In this document: positions 25,384-32,707 of the stretch, in pieces | Position numbering within the stretch: the first letter of the stretch is position 1 | How the letters are laid out: every line of letters begins with the position of its first letter | Source: Aquibium carbonis | GTDB lineage: Bacteria; Pseudomonadota; Alphaproteobacteria; Rhizobiales; Rhizobiaceae | NCBI RefSeq assembly: GCF_003970795.1 | Contig: NZ_RWKW01000063.1 | Coordinates: forward strand, 1 to 38,548 | DNA length: 38,548 bases | Direction: 5' to 3' | Translations under genes and position numbers: made by a program | Notes under the pieces: model-generated | What the model was told of the DNA's origin: nothing | Databases searched by the model: none | The model's input: the letters and a program-made list of their open reading frames with translations, nothing else

Positions 25384-26676
25384 ATGGCCATCACCCTCGT
25401 CGCCAACACCCCTCATTTCGAAGAGAGCTTCGCCGCGTTTCTCTCCACCAAGCGCGAGGTCTCGGAAGACGTCGACCAGACCGTTCGGGCCATTCTGGCC
25501 CGGGTGCGGTCCGAGGGCGATCGCGCCGTGGTGGAGTACACCAACCGCTTCGACCGCAACGACTTCACGGCCGCAGGCCTCGCCGTGACGCCCGACCAGA
25601 TTGCCGAAGCGGTGGCCGGCGCCGACCAGAAGACCGTCGAGGCCCTGACCCTCGCCCGAGATCGAATCGCCGCCCACCATGCCCGCCAGATGCCGGCCGA
25701 CGACCGCTACGTCGATCCGATCGGGGTGGAACTCGGCTCGCGCTGGACCGCGATCGAGTCGGTCGGCCTCTACGTCCCTGGCGGCACGGCGAGCTATCCG
25801 AGTTCGGTCTTGATGAATGCGGTTCCGGCCAAGGTTGCCGGTGTCGAACGCATCGTGATCGTGGTTCCCGCTCCCGACGGCGTGCTCAACCCGCTCGTAC
25901 TGGTCGCCGCGCATCTGGCGGGTGTTTCCGAGATCTATCGAATCGGCGGCGCGCAGGCTGTGGCAGCGCTGGCCTACGGGACCGAAACCATCCGACCCGT
26001 GGTCAAGATCGTCGGGCCCGGCAATGCCTACGTCGCGGCGGCCAAGCGGCAGGTCTTCGGCACCGTCGGCATCGACATGATCGCAGGACCGTCCGAGGTG
26101 CTCGTGATTGCCGACGGGGAGAATGATCCCGACTGGATTGCCGCCGACCTGCTGGCCCAGGCCGAACACGATACCGCGGCCCAGTCGATCATGATCACGG
26201 ATGACGCAGCCTTCGGCCGCAGCGTCGAAGAAGCCGTGACCCGGCAGATCGCCACCCTTCCGCGGGCCGAGACGGCGGCCGCCAGTTGGCGCGACTACGG
26301 CGCCGTGATCGTCGTTCCCGATCTCGAAGCCGCCATTCCGCTGGCCAACCGCATCGCGGCCGAGCATCTCGAACTCGCCTTCGCCGAGGCTGAAGCCTTC
26401 GTGCCGAGAATCCGCAATGCCGGCGCGATCTTCATCGGCCGGCACACTCCAGAAGTCATTGGCGACTACGTCGGCGGATCGAACCACGTTCTGCCGACCG
26501 CCCGGTCGGCGCGCTTCTCGTCGGGCCTCTCCGTGCTCGACTTCGTCAAGCGCACCTCGCTCCTGAAGCTCGGGCCGGAGCAGTTGCGGACGCTGGCGCC
26601 CGCGGCGATCAGGCTCGCCGAAGCCGAAGGTCTCGGCGCGCATGCGCGCTCCGTTGCCATCCGGCTCAATCTCTAG
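25384..26676 (+). CDS. hisD: Histidinol dehydrogenase
   Basis: 430 aa. Zinc enzyme that oxidises L-histidinol to L-histidine in two NAD+-dependent steps, the end of histidine synthesis. Seen: GLYVPGGTASYPSSVLMNAVPA, RIGGAQAVAALAYGTETI, VGPGNAYVAAAKR, MIAGPSEVLVIAD, the zinc-site AQAEHD, EHLELAFAEAE and GGSNHVLPT. All catalytic regions are present and the length is normal. The other his genes are not nearby, which is usual for this order. GGAAG precedes the start. Confidence 0.96.
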   Translation: MAITLVANTPHFEESFAAFLSTKREVSEDVDQTVRAILARVRSEGDRAVVEYTNRFDRNDFTAAGLAVTPDQIAEAVAGADQKTVEALTLARDRIAAHHARQMPADDRYVDPIGVELGSRWTAIESVGLYVPGGTASYPSSVLMNAVPAKVAGVERIVIVVPAPDGVLNPLVLVAAHLAGVSEIYRIGGAQAVAALAYGTETIRPVVKIVGPGNAYVAAAKRQVFGTVGIDMIAGPSEVLVIADGENDPDWIAADLLAQAEHDTAAQSIMITDDAAFGRSVEEAVTRQIATLPRAETAAASWRDYGAVIVVPDLEAAIPLANRIAAEHLELAFAEAEAFVPRIRNAGAIFIGRHTPEVIGDYVGGSNHVLPTARSARFSSGLSVLDFVKRTSLLKLGPEQLRTLAPAAIRLAEAEGLGAHARSVAIRLNL

Positions 26677-26685
26677 GAGGGTCCC

Positions 26686-27171
26686 GTGGGCGCGGATGGC
26701 GAACGCAATCATCGCCTCGTCGACGTCGAGCTCGACGAATCGATCGGCCGATCGACCCCCGACGTCGAGCACGAACGCGCCGTCGCCATTTTCGACCTGA
26801 TCGAGGAAAACACCTTTCACCCGGTCGGAGATGACCAGGGCGGGCCCTACAAGCTGAAGCTGTCGCTGGTCGATTCGCGCCTTGTCTTCGCTGTATCTCG
26901 CGAAGACGGCAGCGCCATCGTGACCCACATCCTTTCGCTGACTCCATTTCGCCGCATCGTGAAGGACTATTTCATGATCTGCGAAAGCTATTACGAGGCG
27001 ATCCGCTGCTCGACCCCCTCGCAGATCGAAGCGATCGACATGGGTCGGCGCGGTCTGCACAACGAGGGTTCCCAGACCCTGATGGAGCGCCTTTCGGGGA
27101 AGATCGAGGTGGATTTCGACACGGCGCGGCGCCTTTTCACGCTGGTCTGCGTGTTGCACTGGCGTGGTTAG
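26686..27171 (+). CDS. UPF0262 family protein
   Basis: 161 aa from a GTG start at 26686 with a perfect AGGAGG (26675-26680) 5 bases upstream, overlapping the hisD stop region. Seen: [72 protein letters not shown] and [14 protein letters not shown]. These match UPF0262, a family restricted to alphaproteobacteria and of unknown function. It sits in its usual place between hisD and the phosphatase gene. Confidence 0.9.
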   Translation: MGADGERNHRLVDVELDESIGRSTPDVEHERAVAIFDLIEENTFHPVGDDQGGPYKLKLSLVDSRLVFAVSREDGSAIVTHILSLTPFRRIVKDYFMICESYYEAIRCSTPSQIEAIDMGRRGLHNEGSQTLMERLSGKIEVDFDTARRLFTLVCVLHWRG

Positions 27172-27177
27172 GCCGGC

Positions 27178-27666
27178 ATGGCCGAAACGCCGTCCATCGA
27201 TCCCTCCGCACCCGGCGCACCGTCCGGGCGCACGCCCAAGTCGGTGCTGTTCGTTTGCGGCATGAATTCGATCCGCTCGCCCATGGCCGAACTGATCGCC
27301 CGCAGGCAGTTGCCGGGCGTCTACGTCGCCTCTGCCGGCGTTCGCGCCGGCGAGCGCGACCCTTTCGTCGACGCCGTCCTGGCCGAACAGGGCCTGTCGC
27401 TCGACCAGCGCCAGCCTCGCCTGCTCGATGAACTCGAAGATGGCTACTTCGACCTGATCGTCACGCTGGCGCCCGAGGCGCATCATGCGGCGCTCGACAT
27501 GACGCGGGCACTCGCCTCGGATGTGGAATACTGGCCCATGCCCGATCCCTCGATCGCCAGCGGCACGCGCGAACAGATTCTCGCCGCCTACAGGGACGTT
27601 CGCGACCGGCTGGCGCGGCGGATCGGGGATCGCTTCGGCACCCGGAGCGAGATGACGCCCGGGTGA
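27178..27666 (+). CDS. Low-molecular-weight protein tyrosine phosphatase-like
   Basis: 162 aa. Seen: a polar Pro/Ala-rich N-terminus of about 20 residues, then the phosphate-binding loop VLFVCGMNSIRSPMAEL (C-x5-R-S). A later MPDPS supplies the general-acid Asp. The fold is shared by low-molecular-weight tyrosine phosphatases and arsenate reductases. The loop and DP motif favour a phosphatase, but the block position shows only that it is conserved with hisD and infA. The substrate is unknown. No BY-kinase is found in this window that would make it an exopolysaccharide-type phosphatase. Confidence 0.84.
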   Translation: MAETPSIDPSAPGAPSGRTPKSVLFVCGMNSIRSPMAELIARRQLPGVYVASAGVRAGERDPFVDAVLAEQGLSLDQRQPRLLDELEDGYFDLIVTLAPEAHHAALDMTRALASDVEYWPMPDPSIASGTREQILAAYRDVRDRLARRIGDRFGTRSEMTPG

Positions 27667-27674
27667 AGAAGCTG

Positions 27675-27702
27675 GTTCACAATCCGGGCATAATCATATA
27701 GG
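27675..27702 (+). promoter_or_regulatory. Candidate infA promoter
   Basis: GTTCAC (27675-27680), a 16-base spacer and TATAGG (27697-27702), in a locally AT-rich stretch 64 bases before infA. The leader that follows holds an inverted repeat CCCGGC/GCCGGG (27715-27720 with 27736-27741). The -35 is weak. Confidence 0.35.
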
Positions 27703-27765
27703 TTCCGCGCAATTCCCGGCCTGGACGAGCTCCGCGCCGGGCTTTCATTCATGAAAAGGTATCGA

Positions 27766-27984
27766 ATGCCGAAGGAAGAAGTCCTCGAGTTTCCGGGCAC
27801 CGTGACGGAATTGCTGCCGAACGCGATGTTCCGGGTGAAGCTCGAAAACGAACACGAGATCATTGCCCACACCGCCGGCCGCATGCGCAAGAACCGCATC
27901 CGCGTTCTCACAGGCGACAAGGTTCTCGTCGAGATGACGCCTTACGACCTCACCAAGGGCCGTATCACCTACCGCTTCAAGTAG
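27766..27984 (+). CDS. infA: Translation initiation factor IF-1
   Basis: 72 aa from the ATG at 27766 with AAAAGG (27754-27759) 6 bases upstream; an ATG at 27751 would add five residues not found in the family. S1/OB-fold protein that occupies the ribosomal A site during initiation. Seen: [59 protein letters not shown] and [10 protein letters not shown]. The length is exactly that expected for IF-1. Confidence 0.97.
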   Translation: MPKEEVLEFPGTVTELLPNAMFRVKLENEHEIIAHTAGRMRKNRIRVLTGDKVLVEMTPYDLTKGRITYRFK

Positions 27985-28003
27985 GCGGCCCGACAGGATT
28001 TCG

Positions 28004-28639
28004 ATGAGCGTATTCCAGAAGCTGGTACTCGCCTCGGGCTCACCCCGCCGGATCGAACTTCTGCAGCAGGCGGGCATCGAGCCGTACCGGATCTGTCCGG
28101 CCGACATCGACGAGACGCCGCAACGCGCCGAGCAACCGCGCTCCCTGGCCAAGCGGCTGTCGAAGGAGAAGGCCGAAAAGGCCGTGGCTTCGCTTGCGGG
28201 CGATGCCGATGTGGAGCGCGACGCCTTCGTCCTGGCCGCCGACACGGTCGTGGCGGTCGGGCGGCGCATCCTTCCCAAGGCCGAGCTTCTCGACGAAGCC
28301 ACCCATTGTCTTCGCCTCCTGTCGGGCCGCTCGCACCGTGTCTACACCGGTCTTTGTCTGATCACGCCGACCGGCAAGGTCCGTCAGACCCTGGTCGAGA
28401 CCCGCGTGCGCTTCAAGCGCCTCTCGCGCGAGGACATGGAGAACTACCTGGCTTCCGGAGAATGGCGGGGCAAGGCGGGCGGCTACGCCATCCAGGGTCT
28501 CGCCGGAACCTTCGTCGTGAAACTGGTCGGCTCCTATCCGAACGTCGTCGGCCTGCCGCTTTACGAGACCGTGTCGCTGCTGTCCGGCGAAGGCTACAAG
28601 GTCCATTTCAACTGGCTTTCGGGCCCCGGCACCGTTTGA
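28004..28639 (+). CDS. maf: Maf nucleotide pyrophosphatase
   Basis: 211 aa. Hydrolyses non-canonical or surplus nucleoside triphosphates (dTTP/UTP type in YhdE-like members). Seen: [18 protein letters not shown] at the N-terminus, [44 protein letters not shown] and [15 protein letters not shown]. All are conserved Maf motifs. It follows infA by 19 bases and is followed by yacG after 7, matching the conserved block. Confidence 0.94.
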   Translation: MSVFQKLVLASGSPRRIELLQQAGIEPYRICPADIDETPQRAEQPRSLAKRLSKEKAEKAVASLAGDADVERDAFVLAADTVVAVGRRILPKAELLDEATHCLRLLSGRSHRVYTGLCLITPTGKVRQTLVETRVRFKRLSREDMENYLASGEWRGKAGGYAIQGLAGTFVVKLVGSYPNVVGLPLYETVSLLSGEGYKVHFNWLSGPGTV

Positions 28640-28646
28640 ACCTCTT

Positions 28647-28859
28647 ATGACCGAAAAGCCCTCAGCCAGTGTCACGCCGCTGCGTCCCCGCGTGAAATGC
28701 CCCGAATGCGGCAAGCTCTCCTCTCGCGACACCTATCCGTTCTGCTCGACCCGCTGCAAGGATCGCGACCTGAACCGCTGGCTCGCGGGCGTCTATGTCA
28801 TCCCCGGCGAACCGGCTGACGGCCAAGTCGGCGAGGGAAGGCGCGACGACGAGGACTGA
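28647..28859 (+). CDS. yacG: DNA gyrase inhibitor YacG
   Basis: 70 aa. Small zinc-binding protein that inhibits DNA gyrase by blocking DNA binding. Seen: [20 protein letters not shown], then [13 protein letters not shown]. The four cysteines are in the C-x2-C-x(n)-C-x3-C order typical of the family, and the C-terminus is acidic. It ends the murA to yacG block. Confidence 0.93.
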   Translation: MTEKPSASVTPLRPRVKCPECGKLSSRDTYPFCSTRCKDRDLNRWLAGVYVIPGEPADGQVGEGRRDDED

Positions 28860-28941
28860 CCGGCCACGGTCGCTCCTGATCCGCAGCAGGCTGCCCGGAA
28901 CTACAGGCGGCGCGCTCTCCAAAGGCGGCCATCCGTACCGC

Positions 28942-28962
28942 GCGGCATGCCGCAGGCTTTTT
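28942..28962 (+). terminator. Possible terminator of the murA-yacG block
   Basis: Palindrome GCGGCATGCCGC (28942-28953), four bases, then TTTTT (28958-28962), about 80 bases after the yacG stop. The stem is short if a 4-base loop is allowed, so this is a weak intrinsic terminator at best. Confidence 0.35.
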
Positions 28963-29123
28963 CTCGAAAAAACAGCACCTTGCAGAGCGTTCCCGACTCT
29001 GTTCGGCAACCTGGCGAAGGCTCGGTCCGTCGGCGGCAACGTCTTCGAGCTTTGCGGATGGGGGCCGCAAACGAATCTGCCGCAGGGGTATCGAATTTGC
29101 TGTCGGAATTCTGTCACGCAGCG

Positions 29124-29152
29124 CTGGACACCGAATTTTTGCGTGCTATAAC
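29124..29152 (+). promoter_or_regulatory. tRNA-Phe promoter
   Basis: CTGGAC (29124-29129), a 17-base spacer, TATAAC (29147-29152). It fits the alphaproteobacterial housekeeping sigma pattern (CTTGAC/CTATAT) and is correctly placed about 50 bases before the mature tRNA. Confidence 0.5.
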
Positions 29153-29202
29153 CCACGCGCTTTCGGGCGTTGCCCGAAACGACAGGACGGCTTGCCCGTC
29201 AT

Positions 29203-29278
29203 GCCCAGGTAGCTCAGTTGGTAGAGCATGCGACTGAAAATCGCAGTGTCGGTGGTTCGATTCCGCCCCTGGGCACCA
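29203..29278 (+). tRNA. tRNA-Phe (GAA)
   Basis: 76 bases including encoded CCA. GCCCAGG begins the acceptor, AGCTCAGTTGGTAGAGC forms the D arm, and the anticodon stem GCGAC loops around TGAAAAT (anticodon GAA). GTGGTTCGATTCCGC forms the T arm, and CCTGGGC-A-CCA closes it. Confidence 0.95.
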
Positions 29279-29424
29279 CTCCTGAATGGCACCTGACCCT
29301 CAGCAGAAGCAATCGTGACCACGGCGCACCGTCGGGCGCGCCGAGCCGTTCTTCCAGACAGGCGCCAGGCAGCGGATCGTTCGAGGGACGAACCGGCGTT
29401 CTTCCAGCGCCAGCCGAAGGTTGG

Positions 29425-30357
29425 TCAGTGTTCGCCCGCGGCCATGGCCACGGCGATGCGTGCGGCCAGGGCGGCGTTGTTCCTGACCAGCGCGATGTTG
29501 GCGACGAGGCTGCGTCCGCCTGACAGCTCGTTGATGCGGGCCAGCAGGAAGGGCGTCAGCGCCTTCCGACCGATGCCTCGCCGGGACGCTTCGGCCACCG
29601 CTTCGGCGATCGCACCATCGATGAAGGCGGGATCGAGTGCGTCGGCCTGCGGGATCGGATTGGCAATCAGAAGACCCGTGCCGGAACCGATGGCCTTGTG
29701 CAGTCGGATCGCCGCTGCGATCTGTTCCGGCGTATCGATGCGGTGGTCGGCCTTGTGGCCGCTCGATCGGGTGTAGAAGGCGGGAAAGTCGTCACTGCCA
29801 TAGGCGATCACCGGCACGCGCTGGGTCTCCAGGAATTCCAGCGTCTTGGCGATGTCGAGGATCGACTTGACGCCGGCGCAGACGACAGCCGTCTCGGTGC
29901 GGCCGAGTTCGGTTAGGTCGGCGGAGATGTCGAAGGTTTCCTCCGCGCCGCGATGCACGCCCCCGACGCCGCCCGTGGCGAAGACGTCGATGCCGGCGAG
30001 CGCGGCAATGCGCATCGTGGCCGAGACCGTGGTGCCGGCCGAACCGCGCCGCGCCATCACGGCTCCGAGATCGCGACCGGACGCCTTCACCACGTCGCGG
30101 CTTCGGCCGAGCGACTGCAGTTCGTCGGCCGTCAAACCGGCGCGCAACACGCCGTCGATCACCGCGATGGTGGCCGGCACCGCACCGTTCTCCCGCACCG
30201 TCGCCTCGACGAGCAGCGCGGTCTCGACATTCTCGGGAAACGGCATGCCGTGGGTGATGATCGTGCTTTCCAGCGCCACCACGGCCTGCCCGGCAGCCAG
30301 CGCTTCGGCGACGTCGCGCCCCAGAACGAGCAGCGGATTGTTGGTCGTGACGGTCAT
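29425..30357 (-). CDS. psuG: Pseudouridine-5'-phosphate glycosidase
   Basis: 310 aa from the ATG at 30357, which overlaps the psuK stop as ATGA. Cleaves the C-C bond of pseudouridine 5'-phosphate to uracil and ribose 5-phosphate. Seen: VALESTIITHGMPFPENVE, GVLRAGLTADEL, VFATGGVGGVHRGAEETFDI, VCAGVKSILDIAKTLEFLE and SSGHKADHR. The length and motifs are those of PsuG. A longer reading upstream is arginine-rich shadow sequence. Coupled with psuK, it completes a two-gene pseudouridine degradation pathway. Confidence 0.94.
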   Translation of the reverse strand: MTVTTNNPLLVLGRDVAEALAAGQAVVALESTIITHGMPFPENVETALLVEATVRENGAVPATIAVIDGVLRAGLTADELQSLGRSRDVVKASGRDLGAVMARRGSAGTTVSATMRIAALAGIDVFATGGVGGVHRGAEETFDISADLTELGRTETAVVCAGVKSILDIAKTLEFLETQRVPVIAYGSDDFPAFYTRSSGHKADHRIDTPEQIAAAIRLHKAIGSGTGLLIANPIPQADALDPAFIDGAIAEAVAEASRRGIGRKALTPFLLARINELSGGRSLVANIALVRNNAALAARIAVAMAAGEH

Positions 30358-31511
30358 GAAGGTATCCTGTGTTCGCCTGCCGCGAGAAACCGCGGCGAAA
30401 GTTCCGGGTGAACGCTCGACGCGCTCTCGGTGGTCAAGGTGGCCAGGAGCGCACCGGTCTGAGCCGCCGCCCGCAGCGACGAGCCGCCGAGCAGGCGGTA
30501 GAGCGTACCCGCTATCATGGCATCCCCGGCGCCAGTCATGTCGAGCGGTTGCGCGGGAACGGCGGGCATCTCGACGACTTCGTCGCCCGAGGCAACCGCA
30601 TAGCCTTGCGCACCACGCGTGACGATGGCTTCGCGTGCACCGGCCCGGCACAGAGCCACTGCCGCCTCCTTCAGCGAAGGCCGGCTGGACGGCTCCGTGG
30701 CGCCGAGAATGGCGCTCGCCTCGTCATGATTGGAAAAGATCAGATCGATGCCGGAGAGGTCGCGCGGCAGTCTGGCCGATTTCGGCGTCGACACCGTGTC
30801 CAACGCCAGCTTGTAGCGCGCGCTCTGCTTGCGCGCGATCAGCGCCTCGATCGTCGCTGCCGGCATGTTGCAGTCGATGAAAATCCAGTTCGCCGCGGCC
30901 AGATGCGGCCAGAACCGGTCGAGATGCGCCGGGGTCAGGAGGTCGAAGACGTCCATGTCGGCGATGCCGAGCGCCAGATCGTTGGCGGGATCGAGGATCG
31001 CGGCGTATTCCGCCGTCGGCCGCTCGGTCGTGGTGATGACCTGGCTGACATCGGCGCCGAGATCGCGCAGGTGCCGCACGAGGTCGCGGCCGGTCGTGTC
31101 GTCGCCGACGATCGAGATGAAGGACAGCTCGACGCCAAGGCGCACGAGGTTTTCCGCTACGTTGCGGGCCACGCCGCCGAAGCTGCGATGGCCGTGAACC
31201 GGGTTCGACGTCTCCCAGACCAGCGGCTTGCGGGCATGGTACTTGCGGTCGAGCACCGCACCCCCGATGCAGACCATGCGTCGCGGCGTCGGCAGCACAT
31301 AGCCGCGACCGAGAATGTAGCCCTTGTTGACGAGCTGGACGATATGAGCCGCCACTGTGGAGCGAGCCAGGCCGAGCGGGGTGGCGATCTCCTGCTGGCC
31401 GACGAAGGGATTGGCCGAGATCAGGTCGAGGACCGCCTGTTCCTGGGATCCGAGGTCGTCCATCGCGCTGTCCATGAAAGTGGAGGAGGTCAGGGGCTTG
31501 CGCCGAGGCAT
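30354..31511 (-). CDS. psuK: Pseudouridine kinase with N-terminal winged helix
   Basis: 385 aa. PfkB-family kinase that phosphorylates pseudouridine, giving the substrate of PsuG. Seen: a winged-helix segment at about residues 20-70 (FVGQQEIATPLGLARSTVAA), then the kinase VCIGGAVLDRKYHA, SFGGVARNVAENLVRLG and, near residue 325, the catalytic LDMTGAGDAMIAGTLYRL. Related E. coli-type proteins have the same fusion, so the kinase may autoregulate its operon. The start is uncertain: ATG at 31511 lies on a possible -10, and an ATG at 31475 (MDSAMDD) would follow a transcript begun there. Confidence 0.9.
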   Translation of the reverse strand: MPRRKPLTSSTFMDSAMDDLGSQEQAVLDLISANPFVGQQEIATPLGLARSTVAAHIVQLVNKGYILGRGYVLPTPRRMVCIGGAVLDRKYHARKPLVWETSNPVHGHRSFGGVARNVAENLVRLGVELSFISIVGDDTTGRDLVRHLRDLGADVSQVITTTERPTAEYAAILDPANDLALGIADMDVFDLLTPAHLDRFWPHLAAANWIFIDCNMPAATIEALIARKQSARYKLALDTVSTPKSARLPRDLSGIDLIFSNHDEASAILGATEPSSRPSLKEAAVALCRAGAREAIVTRGAQGYAVASGDEVVEMPAVPAQPLDMTGAGDAMIAGTLYRLLGGSSLRAAAQTGALLATLTTESASSVHPELSPRFLAAGEHRIPS

Positions 31512-31550
31512 ACAACAACAGATGCGAATGTCAACTTTTGTTTAGCGCTA
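31507..31550 (-). promoter_or_regulatory. psuKG promoter with TAGCGCTA palindrome
   Basis: On the minus strand, TAGCGCTA (31543-31550, an 8-base palindrome) precedes TTGACA (31534-31529). A 16-base spacer and TATGCC (31512-31507) follow. The palindrome is a plausible operator for the winged helix carried by psuK itself. The -10 overlaps the first possible ATG, so if this promoter is real, translation would start downstream at 31475. Confidence 0.35.
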
Positions 31551-31749
31551 TTGGAACAGGCGGCAAGGCGTCGCCGCAGAGGAACCGGAACTGCTTCCAC
31601 CAGCGACGATTTCTCCACCAATCCGGCCAAAGACGACAGGATGGCTGTTTGCGGTGGACGGAAAGGCTCGAACTGACCTATCTGGGCACACGCTTTTTCG
31701 GCCACCGCGGTCGAGCCCTCTCACCCCGATCGCACTCCAGGATCGACGA

Positions 31750-32706
31750 TTGCCGCACACCGCCATCCTCATCACCGAGAAGAGCTGGATTTCGGCACGG
31801 GTGATCGACGCGTGGCTCGCGAAGGGCAATCGAATCGCGGAGGTCTGGTGCTTCGACCCGGCGAGCGCCCTTCTCGCTCCGCCGCGGAGCCTGTTCGGAC
31901 AGGTCTTTCCGGCATGGGACGTCTCCCGCCTGCTGGCCCGTCACGGGGTGGAGGTCCGGCTTTGCCCTCCCCTCAAAGGCTGGAGCGGGGCATCGGAGCG
32001 TGCCACGGCGGCCGGCGCCGACGTGCTGATGACGCTGATGACGCATCAGATCGTACCGGCTTCGATCCTGCGCCCCTTCGCCGGCCGGGCGGTCAACTTC
32101 CATCCCGCCTTGCTGCCGCACTACAAGGGCCCCTCGCCCCGGACCGGGATGTTGCTCGACGGCCAGGCGGACATGGCGGGCGGGGTGACGCTGCACGTTC
32201 TCAGCCCCGGCATCGACGAGGGAGCGATCATCGCCAGCCGCGCCGTTCCGCGCAGCATGGCCCGGAACGACCCGCATTGGGACGCGCTGCAGGCCGAGGC
32301 TGCCGGCCAGTTGGCCGCTGGACCCTTGCTGGACTACCTGGCAGGACGTCTCGACGCCGTGCCGCAACAGCCCGGCAGCGGCAACTACCGACGCGTCGCT
32401 CCCACAGAATATACCATCGGTCCCGCCATCGATGTCGAACGCGCGCGCTTCCTGTGTGAAACGCTGAGCGAAATCAACCGGCTGATATGCACACTTCCTG
32501 ACGGGAGAACCGTCTCCGTCGTGGGGTTTTCGCGCCACCTGGGCCCCCCGACGGGCGCCGCGCCGCGCCTTGGGCCGGGCTACGTGGACATCGACGTCAG
32601 CGACGCGCGCCTGCGTCTCCGACGCCGGAACCCGCTGTCGAAGGTGATGGCCTGGGTTCGCAAGCTCGACGCCGTCCGCAGGGTCGGCAGGACAGGGATG
32701 GAGTGA
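31750..32706 (+). CDS. Formyltransferase-family protein (putative sugar N-formyltransferase)
   Basis: 318 aa from the TTG at 31750 with AGGA (31739-31742) 7 bases upstream. A GTG at 31654 would add 32 residues of non-family sequence. Seen: (M)PHTAILITEKSWISARVID, then GADVLMTLMTHQIVPASIL, the catalytic VNFHPALLPHYKGPSPRTG (Asn-His) and LHVLSPGIDEGAIIAS (Asp). This is the Asn/His/Asp triad of 10-formyltetrahydrofolate-dependent transferases. It is not Fmt or PurN by context; with GT, Mur-like and pyruvyltransferase neighbours, N-formylation of an amino sugar is plausible. The C-terminal 100 residues are not recognised. It ends 1 base before the PP-loop gene. Confidence 0.8.
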   Translation: MPHTAILITEKSWISARVIDAWLAKGNRIAEVWCFDPASALLAPPRSLFGQVFPAWDVSRLLARHGVEVRLCPPLKGWSGASERATAAGADVLMTLMTHQIVPASILRPFAGRAVNFHPALLPHYKGPSPRTGMLLDGQADMAGGVTLHVLSPGIDEGAIIASRAVPRSMARNDPHWDALQAEAAGQLAAGPLLDYLAGRLDAVPQQPGSGNYRRVAPTEYTIGPAIDVERARFLCETLSEINRLICTLPDGRTVSVVGFSRHLGPPTGAAPRLGPGYVDIDVSDARLRLRRRNPLSKVMAWVRKLDAVRRVGRTGME

Positions 32707-32707
32707 A

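Larger units (their letters stand above)
28860..29202. other. Intergenic stretch, yacG to tRNA-Phe
   Basis: 343 bases without a convincing gene. It contains a terminator-like element at 28942-28962 and the tRNA-Phe promoter at 29124-29152. A perfect inverted repeat TTTCGGGC-GTT-GCCCGAAA (29161-29179) lies between that promoter and the mature tRNA. Confidence 0.5.

Noticed and set aside
24892-27486. 864-codon open frame on the minus strand
   Set aside because: It runs opposite to DUF2948, hisD, UPF0262 and the phosphatase gene, all well conserved. Its composition (His, Arg, Asp, Gly rich) is that of a shadow in GC-rich DNA.
27178-27666. Exopolysaccharide-type Wzb phosphatase
   Set aside because: Fold is the same, but the gene is part of the hisD-infA block and no BY-kinase (Wzc) is in the window.
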